Shown in pieces: positions 39,505 through 47,086 of a DNA stretch of 64,000 bases (position 1 is its first letter; each line of letters opens with the position of its first letter). Both the position numbers and the translations under genes were made by a program. Source of the DNA: JAWVFK01 sp033856175 (lineage in GTDB: Bacteria > Actinomycetota > Thermoleophilia > Solirubrobacterales > 70-9); assembly GCA_033856175.1 (NCBI GenBank), contig JAWVFK010000018.1, positions 1-64,000 on the forward strand, in the 5' to 3' direction. The notes under the pieces were generated by a model. The model was not told the origin of the DNA and did not search any database. It worked only from the letters and a program-made list of their open reading frames with translations.

Positions 39505-40736
39505 TGTTGGTCCTCCGTGCTTCGGCGGGGCGCCTGTTCCAGCTGGCGTGCGCGGCTGTCTCGAACCCGTTCGTAGCCACCCCAGCAATCCTCTGTCTTC
39601 AGCTGCCCCCGGCCATCCGCGACCGCGAGCAGCGCCGCCTCGTTCCAGATCGCCGCGAGCTGAGCCGAGGTCCACCCTGCCGTCAGCCTCCCCAGCTCGT
39701 CCAACGGCGGGCTATCAGCGACGTTGAGGCGCCTAGACGCCGCCGCGAGGATATTCTCGCGGTCCTCGTCCATCGGGTAGGGGAACCGAATCTCCCAGTC
39801 GAAGCGCCCAGGCCGCCGCAACGCCTTGTCGATGTCGTCGACCCGGTTGGTCGCCGCTACGACGATGACCTTGTCATCGCGCGTGAAGCCATCCATCAGC
39901 CCGAGCAGCTGGGCGACGACGCGGCGCGAGCCCTCGTAGGACTCTTCTCGTCGGCCGGCGACGCTATCGATCTCGTCGAAGAAGATGATCGAGCGGTCCT
40001 GCATTGCGGCGTCCTCGAAGACGCGCCGGAGAATCGCCTCGCTGTCTCCCTGCCATTTGCTGAAGATCTGCGGCCCGTTGATCACATAGAAGGCGGCCCC
40101 CGACTCCTTGGCGATGATCCGGGCGAGCATAGTCTTCCCGGTACCCGGGGGCCCCGTCATTAGCACCCCCCTTACCGGACGGGCTCCCGTCTGCTTGAGG
40201 AGTGCCTTCTTTCCCGGAGAAAGCTCGATCAGCTCCTTGGCTCGGTCGACGACGCTCTCCATCCCGCCGTAGTCATCGAACGTCTCGGTCAGCTCGCTGG
40301 GATCGACCTTCAGATGCTCGATCGACACACCATCGTCGTCCCTGAATAGCGAGATTGACTCGCGCGTTAGAACGGCGACGACCTCGCCGTCCTTTAGCTC
40401 GACCGTGTTTCCGACCTCATAGTCGGTGTCATTGGTCGGGGTGAGCACGAGGCTCCCGTTCACCGAGACGATGGTTTTCTCGTCGCCTTTGGTGCGAATG
40501 ACCCCAACGTCCGGCGTGTCGGGCCAGAGCCGATCGGGCGCAGGAACGGCTATGGACTCGTCGGGATCAACTAATAGGAGGTCGCCGACCTCGAACTCAA
40601 ACGGTGTCGCAGACGCCTCGAGGGATGCCACCTTGCCTGAGCGAAATTCGACGAAGAGCTCGTAGCCAGCGGCTTCGACCGCCCGAACCCTCGCCAGCGC
40701 TCCCTCTGCAGTCCGTGTCGCGCGCACCGCCTCCAT
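39501..40736 (-). CDS. AAA+ ATPase with N-terminal beta-rich domain (PAN/ARC/CDC48-like)
   Basis: The 411-residue protein has an N-terminal beta-rich region (about 25-130) that looks like the OB-type domains of proteasomal ATPases. The classic AAA module (about 145-390) has Walker A GPPGTGKT (195-202), pore loop KWQG (227-230), Walker B IIFFDEID (250-257), sensor-1 AATN (294-297) and arginine fingers RRPGR (307-311). Before Walker A lies FDDYGGMESVVDRAKELIEL, typical of the Cdc48/PAN class. The C-terminus (STEDQQ) lacks the HbYX motif needed to dock on a proteasome. It probably remodels a protein substrate. It is the first gene of a two-gene unit with the DUF6414-like protein. Confidence 0.88.
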   Translation of the reverse strand: MEAVRATRTAEGALARVRAVEAAGYELFVEFRSGKVASLEASATPFEFEVGDLLLVDPDESIAVPAPDRLWPDTPDVGVIRTKGDEKTIVSVNGSLVLTPTNDTDYEVGNTVELKDGEVVAVLTRESISLFRDDDGVSIEHLKVDPSELTETFDDYGGMESVVDRAKELIELSPGKKALLKQTGARPVRGVLMTGPPGTGKTMLARIIAKESGAAFYVINGPQIFSKWQGDSEAILRRVFEDAAMQDRSIIFFDEIDSVAGRREESYEGSRRVVAQLLGLMDGFTRDDKVIVVAATNRVDDIDKALRRPGRFDWEIRFPYPMDEDRENILAAASRRLNVADSPPLDELGRLTAGWTSAQLAAIWNEAALLAVADGRGQLKTEDCWGGYERVRDSRARQLEQAPRRSTEDQQ

Positions 40737-40824
40737 CAGAGCGCTGGCCCCAGACTAGACCGTCGACCCGCCATAGTCGCAGCATCGATCCCATGGTCGG
40801 GCACAGATCGGAGGACGGCGGTCA

Positions 40825-41103
40825 CTAAATGTGGGCGTTGAGCCACTGCCATTGTTGCTCGGTAAGCCACCCCTGGTACGGCCGGGTGACCTTGCAGATA
40901 AAGAGCTTGTCATTGGCATCGATCAGGCTATTGCTGCGCAAGGCATCGACCCACTGCTGCGGAGCGGACGAAGTCTCCACGAACCACTGCGAGTAAAGCG
41001 GCCGGATGAAGGCCGATGCATGCTTCTCGATGTAGTTCTTGACCTTCGTGTAGCTAGACGGCCGCTCGAGGCCGCTCAGGTCGTAGGAGATGAGTAGGAC
41101 CAT
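40825..41103 (-). CDS. Stand-alone Cas2-like small protein (SinR-family type)
   Basis: The 92-residue protein opens MVLLISYDLSGLERPSSY, with the beta-strand plus Asp (SYDL) seen in Cas2-fold proteins. A helix (YTKVKNYIEKHA), a strand pair (SQWFVETSSAPQQWVDAL) and LIDANDKLFICKVTRPYQGW follow. The pattern matches SinR-annotated, VapD/Cas2-like ferredoxin-fold proteins found outside CRISPR loci. No cas1, array or other cas gene is present in the window. It may be a nuclease or a structural homologue; the conserved N-terminal Asp is retained. It lies 9 bp downstream of the small HTH gene on the same strand. Confidence 0.6.
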   Translation of the reverse strand: MVLLISYDLSGLERPSSYTKVKNYIEKHASAFIRPLYSQWFVETSSAPQQWVDALRSNSLIDANDKLFICKVTRPYQGWLTEQQWQWLNAHI

Positions 41104-41112
41104 GACCTCCTG

Positions 41113-41319
41113 CTACTTGTGACGGCGGTTGTATGGCGAGCGGTTGGGGGGCTTCAGCGAGATCTTCTTCTCGGAGGCCTTGGCCTGGACGGCCGGCTTG
41201 GTGCGGCCGAGCTTGAGGCCGATCACGCCGGTCGGAGTGTTCCCCTTCGCCAGCTTGCGGAGCTGGCGGACCTGGGCAGGGGTCCAGAGCTTGCCGGTGT
41301 TGCGGGTGGATTTGGGCAT
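41113..41319 (-). CDS. Small HTH/SANT-like DNA-binding protein
   Basis: The 68-residue basic protein reads KLWTPAQVRQLRKLAKG, then TPTGVIGLKLGRTKPAVQAKASE. This is a homeodomain-like helix-turn-helix of the Myb/SANT or GcrA kind, with a basic tail ending NRSPYNRRHK. Such small proteins are common in proteobacterial and actinobacterial accessory regions and have no assigned role. It is divergent from the immA gene across about 105 bp that contain two identical palindromes, so it may share regulation with that module. Confidence 0.75.
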   Translation of the reverse strand: MPKSTRNTGKLWTPAQVRQLRKLAKGNTPTGVIGLKLGRTKPAVQAKASEKKISLKPPNRSPYNRRHK

Positions 41320-41358
41320 TGACTTTCGCGCCTTTCTCGCCTGACAGCTGGCGAATTC

Positions 41359-41434
41359 GAGTTCGTTATGACGAATCGTAGCAGGTTTTTCGATGTATGC
41401 AAGAATGGCGAAGAGGAGTTCGTGATGACGAATC
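41359..41434 (+). promoter_or_regulatory. Duplicated 19-bp palindromic operator at the immA start
   Basis: Two copies of GAGTTCGTnATGACGAATC (41359-41377 and 41416-41434) differ at one base and are 57 bp apart, exactly 19 codons. Each contains the perfect inverted repeat TTCGT-N4-ACGAA, and each overlaps an in-frame ATG. This fits autorepression by the XRE protein encoded two genes downstream. The first copy also lies in the promoter region of the divergent HTH gene. Confidence 0.6.
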
Positions 41435-42279
41435 AGGTCAACGAGCGGCAGTTATCTGTCTTCGAGCAGCTTCGTGACTCGGAGCCGAGCCTGGCCGACA
41501 CCGAAATCGTGCGCAGGCTCTGCGAGCAGCTTCTGGATGAGGCCGACGTGCGGCCGCCGGTCCCGGTCGAGATGCTTGCCTCGCTGCGCGGGATCGCCAA
41601 GGTGCAGTCGGACGATCAGCCCTACGCGGGAATGTTGAGTCCTGAGGACGGGCGACTGGTGGTTACGGTCAGGCGAGGAGACGGGCACCGGCGCCGGCGT
41701 TTCACCGTCTGCCATGAGGCGGCGCACACGCTCTTTCCGGGCTTCAGCGAGCGCCGCCAGTACCGCTGCAACGGCGAACGGACGTGGACCGAGAAGATGT
41801 GTGACCTAGCGGCCGCAGAGCTGTTGCTCCCGAGGCGCTTCTTTGAGGCCGACTTGAGGCAGGCGGGCTTCGGGCTTGAGGCCGTAGAGGAGCTCGCCCG
41901 CGACTACCAGGCGAGCATCGAAGCGACGGCGCGGCGAAGCGTCGCGCTCTGGAGCGCGCAGGAGGCGATGCTGATCGTGCTGCGCGCCCGTCACAAGCCG
42001 TCGGAGGCCGGACGCGAGGACGAGCTGCCGCCGAAGCTCAGGGTCGAGTATTCGTTCGGGCGCGGAGATTGGCCCTTCGTACTGCGCCACAAGTCCGCGA
42101 GCGCGAGCGGGCTCGGACGCGCGCTTGAGGGGGAGATCCTGGACGAGATCAGCGAGATCGACGAGCTCTGCGTCGGTTCGGCCGGCCGGGTGCGGGTCCA
42201 GGCACGGCGCTACGGCGCCGATGGACGTGTGATCGCCTTGATCAACAAGACCACCGACAACGCAGGAGGTGAAGGTTGA
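41425..42279 (+). CDS. ImmA/IrrE family metallo-endopeptidase
   Basis: From ATG 41425 the protein has 284 residues. The zinc motif HEAAH (97-101) sits in RRFTVCHEAAHTLFPGF, with the downstream helix CDLAAAELLLPRRFF supplying the third ligand region typical of the ImmA/IrrE family. The N-terminal region (RRLCEQLLDEADVRPPVPVEML) matches family members that precede XRE regulators. These peptidases cleave or inactivate a partner repressor after a stress or phage signal. GAGGAG lies 7 bp before this ATG. An earlier in-frame ATG (41368) lacks such a site. The stop overlaps the TTG of the XRE gene. Confidence 0.88.
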   Translation: MTNQVNERQLSVFEQLRDSEPSLADTEIVRRLCEQLLDEADVRPPVPVEMLASLRGIAKVQSDDQPYAGMLSPEDGRLVVTVRRGDGHRRRRFTVCHEAAHTLFPGFSERRQYRCNGERTWTEKMCDLAAAELLLPRRFFEADLRQAGFGLEAVEELARDYQASIEATARRSVALWSAQEAMLIVLRARHKPSEAGREDELPPKLRVEYSFGRGDWPFVLRHKSASASGLGRALEGEILDEISEIDELCVGSAGRVRVQARRYGADGRVIALINKTTDNAGGEG

Positions 42280-42683
42280 CCACGAAGGAGAGCGTGGGGA
42301 GCCGGATTAAGAAACGTCGCGAAGAGAAGGGGATGAGCGCAACGAAGCTAGCTGAGAGGGCCGGCATCTCGAAGAGCTATCTATCGGAGCTCGAAGGCGC
42401 GAACGGCGGGGCAAAGAAGCCATCGGCTGAGCTCCTGTATGAGATCGCCAGCGCGCTCGGCGTGGCGATGTCCGACCTACTGGGAAGGCCGATCATCAAC
42501 AATGGGGCCAGCAATAAAACGCGGCCGCCGTCGCTGATCAAGTTCGGGAAGAAGATGGGACTTCCCGAAGCGGACCTGCAGATGCTCGAGCAGATCCAGT
42601 TCCGCGGCGAGCCGCCCCAGACGCCGGAACGCTGGAGCTTTATCTACCAGGCGATCAAGGGCAGCGCCTCGATGGACGCGTAA
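42276..42683 (+). CDS. XRE-family transcriptional regulator
   Basis: The 135-residue protein has a Cro/CI helix-turn-helix: SRIKKRREEKGMSATKLAERAG, then ISKSYLSELEGA and LYEIASALGVAMSDLLG. A C-terminal helical part (LIKFGKKMGLPEADLQMLEQ) follows and could dimerise or be the cleavage target of ImmA. TTG 42276 overlaps the immA stop (TTGA). The order peptidase then repressor is the reverse of the ICEBs1 immR-immA pair. The likely operators are the two palindromes at 41359-41434. Confidence 0.88.
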   Translation: MTTKESVGSRIKKRREEKGMSATKLAERAGISKSYLSELEGANGGAKKPSAELLYEIASALGVAMSDLLGRPIINNGASNKTRPPSLIKFGKKMGLPEADLQMLEQIQFRGEPPQTPERWSFIYQAIKGSASMDA

Positions 42684-42689
42684 TCATCT

Positions 42690-42950
42690 AAGGGTGAGGA
42701 ACCGCGCCGAATGTGCGAAGGCTCCTGGTTTCCGGGCCTTTGCGAGTAAGCCATGCTCAGACCTGACCGAGCGGGTCTTGCGGTGCCGCACCGCCGGCTA
42801 GGGGATCCGCAGGCGCCATCCAGGGACGTCGACGACCTTGTGAGCACCCCGCTTCCGGGGCCGCTTAAGTGGCGGGGACCCGCTACGTGTCTCGGGGCGA
42901 CGGACGGCTAGTCGATGGAGTGCGTCTACTCGCGCGTAAGCCTTGTTGAC
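42690..42950. other. Hairpin-rich intergenic region, candidate structured RNA
   Basis: Between convergent genes, about 270 bp hold no convincing ORF but several strong hairpins. GCGAAGGC/GCCTTTGC spans 42715-42743, GCGGTG-CCG-CACCGC spans 42780-42794, CCCCG-CTTC-CGGGG spans 42847-42860, and GCCGC-TTAA-GTGGC spans 42860-42873. I could not match it to tmRNA, RNase P, SRP RNA, 6S RNA or a group I/II intron core. Strand is undetermined. It may be a small RNA of the island, or merely a bidirectional terminator region. Confidence 0.3.
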
Positions 42951-42954
42951 GCGC

Positions 42955-43788
42955 TCACGCCAGATTCAGAGCGGCTTTCAAACCGCTCACCACTCGGTAC
43001 ATGTGCTGGCCAACATTCTTTCGCAGCCGAGCCTCGGCGGCAGGCGTTCGCTTCTGGTGCGCCGCGCCAATACGATCCTTGTTAATTCGGCTTAGCACCT
43101 GCGCGAGCACGGTATCCGGGTGATTCGGCGTCTGGATGTTTGAAAACGCAATGGCCAGCCGACCTAATGACATCCTGTCGATCGTCTGATTAGTCAGAGC
43201 CCGACGCCGGCCCGCCTTATTCAGGACCGTAATCCTGCCATCCGCAATCCCTTTCCGCAAGTACTTTGCACTCTCGATCTGCAGAACCTGACAGGCATCC
43301 TCGAACCCTTCGCGCCATTGTGATCGGTCGAATTGTTCATAGACCGGGCCAAGGAGCCGTTTGAGTTTCTTCGGGAGAGAGCCACGCACGGGAAGCTCAA
43401 CGTTTACCGCAAGATCGCGTGCCACCAGCGCTTCCCGAACACCGTGCTTATCCGAGACACACACTCCTACGCCCATCTTCTGGAGACGGGCGTCATCCTC
43501 ATTGCTGCGGAGAACGGAATCTGGCATTGCGAGCACGATTCGTGTGTCAGTCGTGCATGACCGACCGAAGCGAGACCATTCCTCAGCTCGCTCCAGCGAT
43601 AGCTTGCCAGTCACTTCGACAAACACGCGGGTCGGCGGCCTGCGACATCGTAGAGTCGGGGTGTACGGGTATGCCGGATCGGCCGGTTCAGCTTTAACCG
43701 AATACCCATTGTCCGCATACCACGATGCCACGGCCTCGGCATGCTCCAATAGCTCTTCCGGAACCGTCAGAAAGCCGTGTCCGGCCAT
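42955..43788 (-). CDS. Unrecognised protein with HEPN-like C-terminal motif, partner of ParB-like gene
   Basis: The 277-residue protein has an N-terminal alpha/beta part (about 10-125). It includes TRVFVEVTGKLSLERAEEWSRF and TDTRIVLAMPDSVL, which looks like a restriction-endonuclease-like or Rossmann-type core. The C-terminal half is helical (about 150-277), with WREGFEDACQVLQIESAKYLRKG, TIDRMSLGRLAIAF and KDRIGAAHQKR. The last holds an R-x4-H (R239, H244) like the ribonuclease motif of HEPN domains. It starts 4 bp after the ParB-like stop, so both are one unit. Nothing fixes its function; a nuclease effector guided by the ParB-like protein is a hypothesis. Confidence 0.6.
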   Translation of the reverse strand: MAGHGFLTVPEELLEHAEAVASWYADNGYSVKAEPADPAYPYTPTLRCRRPPTRVFVEVTGKLSLERAEEWSRFGRSCTTDTRIVLAMPDSVLRSNEDDARLQKMGVGVCVSDKHGVREALVARDLAVNVELPVRGSLPKKLKRLLGPVYEQFDRSQWREGFEDACQVLQIESAKYLRKGIADGRITVLNKAGRRRALTNQTIDRMSLGRLAIAFSNIQTPNHPDTVLAQVLSRINKDRIGAAHQKRTPAAEARLRKNVGQHMYRVVSGLKAALNLA

Positions 43789-43792
43789 CGGA

Positions 43793-44734
43793 TTACCGCT
43801 TCAGAACTTTAGCGATCACGTGTTGCAGCTCTTCCAACATGTTGCGAAACTCATCATCCACTTCGAACGACCGCTCCAGTTGCGCGTGGAGGCGGGTCAA
43901 CAGTCTCGAGACAAGCTGCTGCGACCCGTGCTGATAGTCGATCCCTTCGACAGTGGACTCGAAGGCGCGTTTGATCGTGAAGCGCGGTTCCGTGATCAAC
44001 CGTCGCGTAACTTTGCGTGCTGTGGCGGCCGAGACCTGCTCACGATCAACGGCACGACCAATTCGCATGAGCTGGCGGGGCTCCACCGTGTTGGTCTCGG
44101 TCCGATCCTTGAACTTATCCACTAGCGCCCTGCGAAGCTGCTCTTCTTCATCGCGGTTAATGATCTCCCGGCTACGAAGTGCAGCTGCTCCCTTACTCGC
44201 CTCCAACACATGATCAACAGTGAGGCTCTGCTGTGAGCGTGGCAGCTCCAGCTGGGCCATCAGTTCGTTGTGGTACTCGTCAGGCAGGGCCAGAAGCTGT
44301 CGGAGGCGACGTACCTCGCCCCGTGAGATCGAAGCGATCTGGGCCAATTCCTTCTCGCTCGGCTTGCGGCCCTGCCGCTGAGCGTATTCGTGCTCAAGCT
44401 CCTGCAACTTGTAGGCGGTCGGCAGAGGGTCCCAATCCTTGCGAGCGTTGTGGATCGCGAACATCATCATGATGTTCTGGAGCCGATCGGGCTCGGCTTG
44501 GACGACGACCGGGATGCGGGGCAGTCCGAGCTTCAAGGCACATCGCCAGCGACGCTCTCCGTCGAGTAGGACATGTCTCCTGCCCTTCTCGAAGACACTG
44601 AGAGGCACGAGGACTCCCTGCAGCTTGATGCTGTCCTCAAGCGCTTGAAGCTCAGCCTCATGAAAGATGAGCCGAGGGTTATCCGGGTTCGGATCGATGT
44701 CCCTCGGGGCAAGAAGAGTCTGCGAGCTAGCCAT
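43793..44734 (-). CDS. ParB-like nuclease-domain protein
   Basis: The 313-residue protein has the ParB/Srx N-terminal fold: LLAPRDIDPNPDNPRL, then LEDSIKLQGVLVPLSV and the nucleotide-binding GERRWRCA (59-66). A helix-turn-helix region follows (GRKPSEKELAQIASISRGEV, RRLRQLLALPDEYH). In chromosome partitioning ParB binds CTP through the GERR motif and spreads on parS. No parA gene is adjacent, so this is a stand-alone ParB-like protein of the kind found in mobile elements and defence loci. It is divergent from a Dam-type methyltransferase gene with a palindrome between. Confidence 0.82.
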   Translation of the reverse strand: MASSQTLLAPRDIDPNPDNPRLIFHEAELQALEDSIKLQGVLVPLSVFEKGRRHVLLDGERRWRCALKLGLPRIPVVVQAEPDRLQNIMMMFAIHNARKDWDPLPTAYKLQELEHEYAQRQGRKPSEKELAQIASISRGEVRRLRQLLALPDEYHNELMAQLELPRSQQSLTVDHVLEASKGAAALRSREIINRDEEEQLRRALVDKFKDRTETNTVEPRQLMRIGRAVDREQVSAATARKVTRRLITEPRFTIKRAFESTVEGIDYQHGSQQLVSRLLTRLHAQLERSFEVDDEFRNMLEELQHVIAKVLKR

Positions 44735-44810
44735 ATCGCGACCCGCTCAATGCCTCCGCGCAGGCCGATAATCGAGCGCCCTCCATCCAGCCAGAGAGGC
44801 CAGAAGTCCT

Positions 44811-44838
44811 TTGCAGGGACCTCAAATGATTTGATAAA
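44811..44838 (+). promoter_or_regulatory. Candidate promoter and palindrome upstream of the Dam-type gene
   Basis: TTGCAG (44811-44816), a 16-bp spacer and GATAAA (44833-44838) could drive the methyltransferase gene. A perfect palindrome, TCAAAT-G-ATTTGA (44822-44834), lies over the spacer and the -10. The -10 is only 9 bp from the ATG, so the transcript would be nearly leaderless. AT content here is much above the surroundings. Confidence 0.4.
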
Positions 44839-44847
44839 TGCAGCACC

Positions 44848-45729
44848 ATGTCGATTTCCTTGCCCTCAGCCGACGCCGACCAGCGTCACGATATCCGGAA
44901 GCCACCTGCTTATCAGATACTCAAGTGGATCGGCAACAAGCAGCGCTTTGCGGCACTCATCGCAAGGAACCTGCCCGCCGAGTACGGCCGCTATATCGAG
45001 CCGTTTGTGGGGACGGGGGCCGTGCTTGCAGCGATGCAACCGGAGAAGGCGGTCGCCGGGGATACGCTCAAACCGCTGATCGATCTTTGGAAACTGGTGC
45101 AAAATGACCCTGACGAGCTAGCCGCCCACTACAAGATCTGCTGGGAGGCCCTGCTGTCGCATGGCAAAGCAGCATTCGCCGAGATCCTAAGCCGCTACAA
45201 CGCGGAACCAAACCCAGGGGATTTGCTGGCTCTCAGCCGGTCTTGTTATGGCGGGGTCGTGCGGTTCACGAAGAACGGGACAATGAGCACGCCGATGGGA
45301 CCGCACCGCCCAATCGACCAGATGCGGCTTAGGGAGCATCTCTATGCGTGGCAGGAGCGCGTGTCCGAAACTAAGTTCAGATGCCAGGACTACTCGGTGA
45401 GCCTGGCAGATGCCGCGGCAGGCGATGTCGTCTATTGCGATCCTCCATACGCCTATAGCCAGGCAATCTTGTACGGGGCGCATTCGTTCGACCTCGATGC
45501 ACTCTGGGCGAGCATCCAGACCACCGTTGATCGTGGCGCATTGGTGGCCGTATCGATCAATGGCCACCGTAGAAATGGAAAGCTCAAGCTATCTACCCCA
45601 ATCCCCGACGGGATCTTTCAGCGGGAGATGCTTATCGAGCGAGGGGGTTGCATGCTCCGGCGCTTCCAGCTAGCGGGCAAGACAGTCGCAGGTGAGCACG
45701 TAACGGATCGTCTGCTCTTTAGCTGGTAG
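44848..45729 (+). CDS. Dam-type (D12 class) DNA adenine methyltransferase
   Basis: The 293-residue protein matches N6-adenine methyltransferases of the D12/Dam class. It has KWIGNK (26-31), the SAM-binding YIEPFVGTGAVL (50-60), LSRSCYGGVVRFTKNG, and the catalytic DPPY (198-201) in VYCDPPYAYSQ. Dam methylates GATC; other members differ, so the target site is unknown. No restriction endonuclease gene overlaps it. It may be a solitary methylase or protect against the neighbouring ParB-like unit. GC content and codon use are less extreme than in housekeeping genes. The next 190 bp (45730-45919) show nothing. Confidence 0.9.
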   Translation: MSISLPSADADQRHDIRKPPAYQILKWIGNKQRFAALIARNLPAEYGRYIEPFVGTGAVLAAMQPEKAVAGDTLKPLIDLWKLVQNDPDELAAHYKICWEALLSHGKAAFAEILSRYNAEPNPGDLLALSRSCYGGVVRFTKNGTMSTPMGPHRPIDQMRLREHLYAWQERVSETKFRCQDYSVSLADAAAGDVVYCDPPYAYSQAILYGAHSFDLDALWASIQTTVDRGALVAVSINGHRRNGKLKLSTPIPDGIFQREMLIERGGCMLRRFQLAGKTVAGEHVTDRLLFSW

Positions 45730-45919
45730 CCACCGCGACGCCCGGGCGCTTTTGGAGGGCGACCGGGGCTCTGTACAGGTCTTGCGGCGATCATCGAGTA
45801 CACCCTCGGCCCCGCGTTGCGTGAGGCTGAAGACTTATGCCCGTACCGGGCCGTCGCGGCCTTTGCCGGGGTTACAGCTTGCAAGGTGAGTACGGCGGCT
45901 GAGCCGGTCGGTCTCGTAC

Positions 45920-47086
45920 CTACCGATTGCCCTTGGCGCGGTTGTGTGTCACGCACAGCATCTCGCAGTTGGCGAGATCCGTGTCTCCGCCCTTCGACCA
46001 GGCCGTCACGTGGTCGGCGTCCATCTCGTCCTGCTTGTAGATACGCGTCTTGTTGGCGCTGTCACTGATGGCGCATAGCGGGCAGTTCGACCCGCCGTCG
46101 ACCGTCGCCTTCTGAGTCTGCTGCTCGTAGGCAGCCCGCTTCGTGTTGTCGTCGAACAGCCGGACCGCCAGCAGCTGCTTGTCCTTCTTGCCGCCGAGCA
46201 GGTACTCGTAGATCCCCTTGATGCTGATCACCGCCGGGTCAGCACGAAGCGTATCGACGTCGGCGTCGATCGCCGCCGCGTTGTACGAGGTCGAGTGGTA
46301 CGTCTCGTACAGCCGTCCCCACTCCAGCCCCCGCATCTCTCTGTCGGGTGGGCGCGTGAAGACACTGCCGATCCAGTCGATGACTGAGGTGAAGTACGTC
46401 TTCAGGCCGGCGATGTCGCCATCCTGGCGGTGCTGCGCGAGGTAGGCGTCGACGCTCGCCCCCTGGGAGGCCGAGGCCCAATTCAGCGCAACCTCCAAGA
46501 CCTCCTGCCGTTTGGGGTCGCCCTTGATGTAGGAGGACCACTTCTGCATGTTTGCGTTCTGCGAATTGCTGAATTCGGCCTTTGCCTTCGTGATGAACGG
46601 CCCGGAGTAGATCGCGTTGAGCACTTCCTGACGGTTCAACGGAATCCCCGCGATGTTAATCGTCTGGAACCAGTCCTTGATCTCTTTCTCGTCGCCCCGG
46701 CAGTGCCATACGAGCAACTTGCTTTCCATGAGCTTCTGCTGCACCTCTCTCGGTAGTGACGAGAACGTTTGCTCCTTGCCATCGACGCGGATCGCAAACT
46801 TGCCGGTGACAAACCGCCCGATGCTCGTGATTCTTTGCTGACCGTCAAGGACCTCCAGACGGTCGCCGACGACGTTGAAGTAGATCAGGCCGATCGGGTA
46901 GCCTTTGAGCAGCGACTCGATTACGGAGACATCCCTCCTTCCGTCGTTGTAAATGTAATTGCGCTGGTACTCGGGCTGGATCACGAGCTTGCCGGCCAGA
47001 CCGAATAGCCCCTTGCCCTCGAGCTCGTTGTAAACGAACCCCTCGACAATCTTCTCGACCGTGTAGGGGTGGAGGTCCGTCTTCAC
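45920..47086 (-). CDS. DUF262-HNH endonuclease (GmrS-like N-terminus)
   Basis: The 388-residue protein carries a ParB-like DUF262 domain with QPEYQRNYIYND and the nucleotide-binding DGQQR (81-85). The C-terminal HNH domain (about 335-388) has paired Cys (CPLC), DADHVTAWSKGGDT with D358-H359, and LCVTHNRAKGNR with H381-N382. The architecture is that of type IV-like and BREX/DND-associated enzymes, where DUF262 uses NTP to gate the HNH nuclease. GTG 47086 overlaps the methyltransferase stop (GTGA). Its role is most likely restriction, paired with that methylase. Confidence 0.88.
   Translation of the reverse strand: MKTDLHPYTVEKIVEGFVYNELEGKGLFGLAGKLVIQPEYQRNYIYNDGRRDVSVIESLLKGYPIGLIYFNVVGDRLEVLDGQQRITSIGRFVTGKFAIRVDGKEQTFSSLPREVQQKLMESKLLVWHCRGDEKEIKDWFQTINIAGIPLNRQEVLNAIYSGPFITKAKAEFSNSQNANMQKWSSYIKGDPKRQEVLEVALNWASASQGASVDAYLAQHRQDGDIAGLKTYFTSVIDWIGSVFTRPPDREMRGLEWGRLYETYHSTSYNAAAIDADVDTLRADPAVISIKGIYEYLLGGKKDKQLLAVRLFDDNTKRAAYEQQTQKATVDGGSNCPLCAISDSANKTRIYKQDEMDADHVTAWSKGGDTDLANCEMLCVTHNRAKGNR

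Noticed and set aside
39501..40736. Proteasome-associated ATPase (Mpa/ARC)
   Set aside because: No HbYX-type C-terminus, no long N-terminal coiled coil and no proteasome or Pup genes nearby.
40825..41103. CRISPR-Cas locus suggested by a Cas2-like protein
   Set aside because: No cas1, effector gene or repeat-spacer array exists on either strand of the window.
42690..42950. tmRNA, RNase P RNA or SRP RNA in the hairpin-rich gap
   Set aside because: The conserved cores of these RNAs could not be found on either strand; the stems present do not match their layouts.
43793..44734. Chromosomal or plasmid partition locus (parAB)
   Set aside because: Only a ParB-like gene is present; no ParA ATPase is adjacent and no replication genes are in the window.
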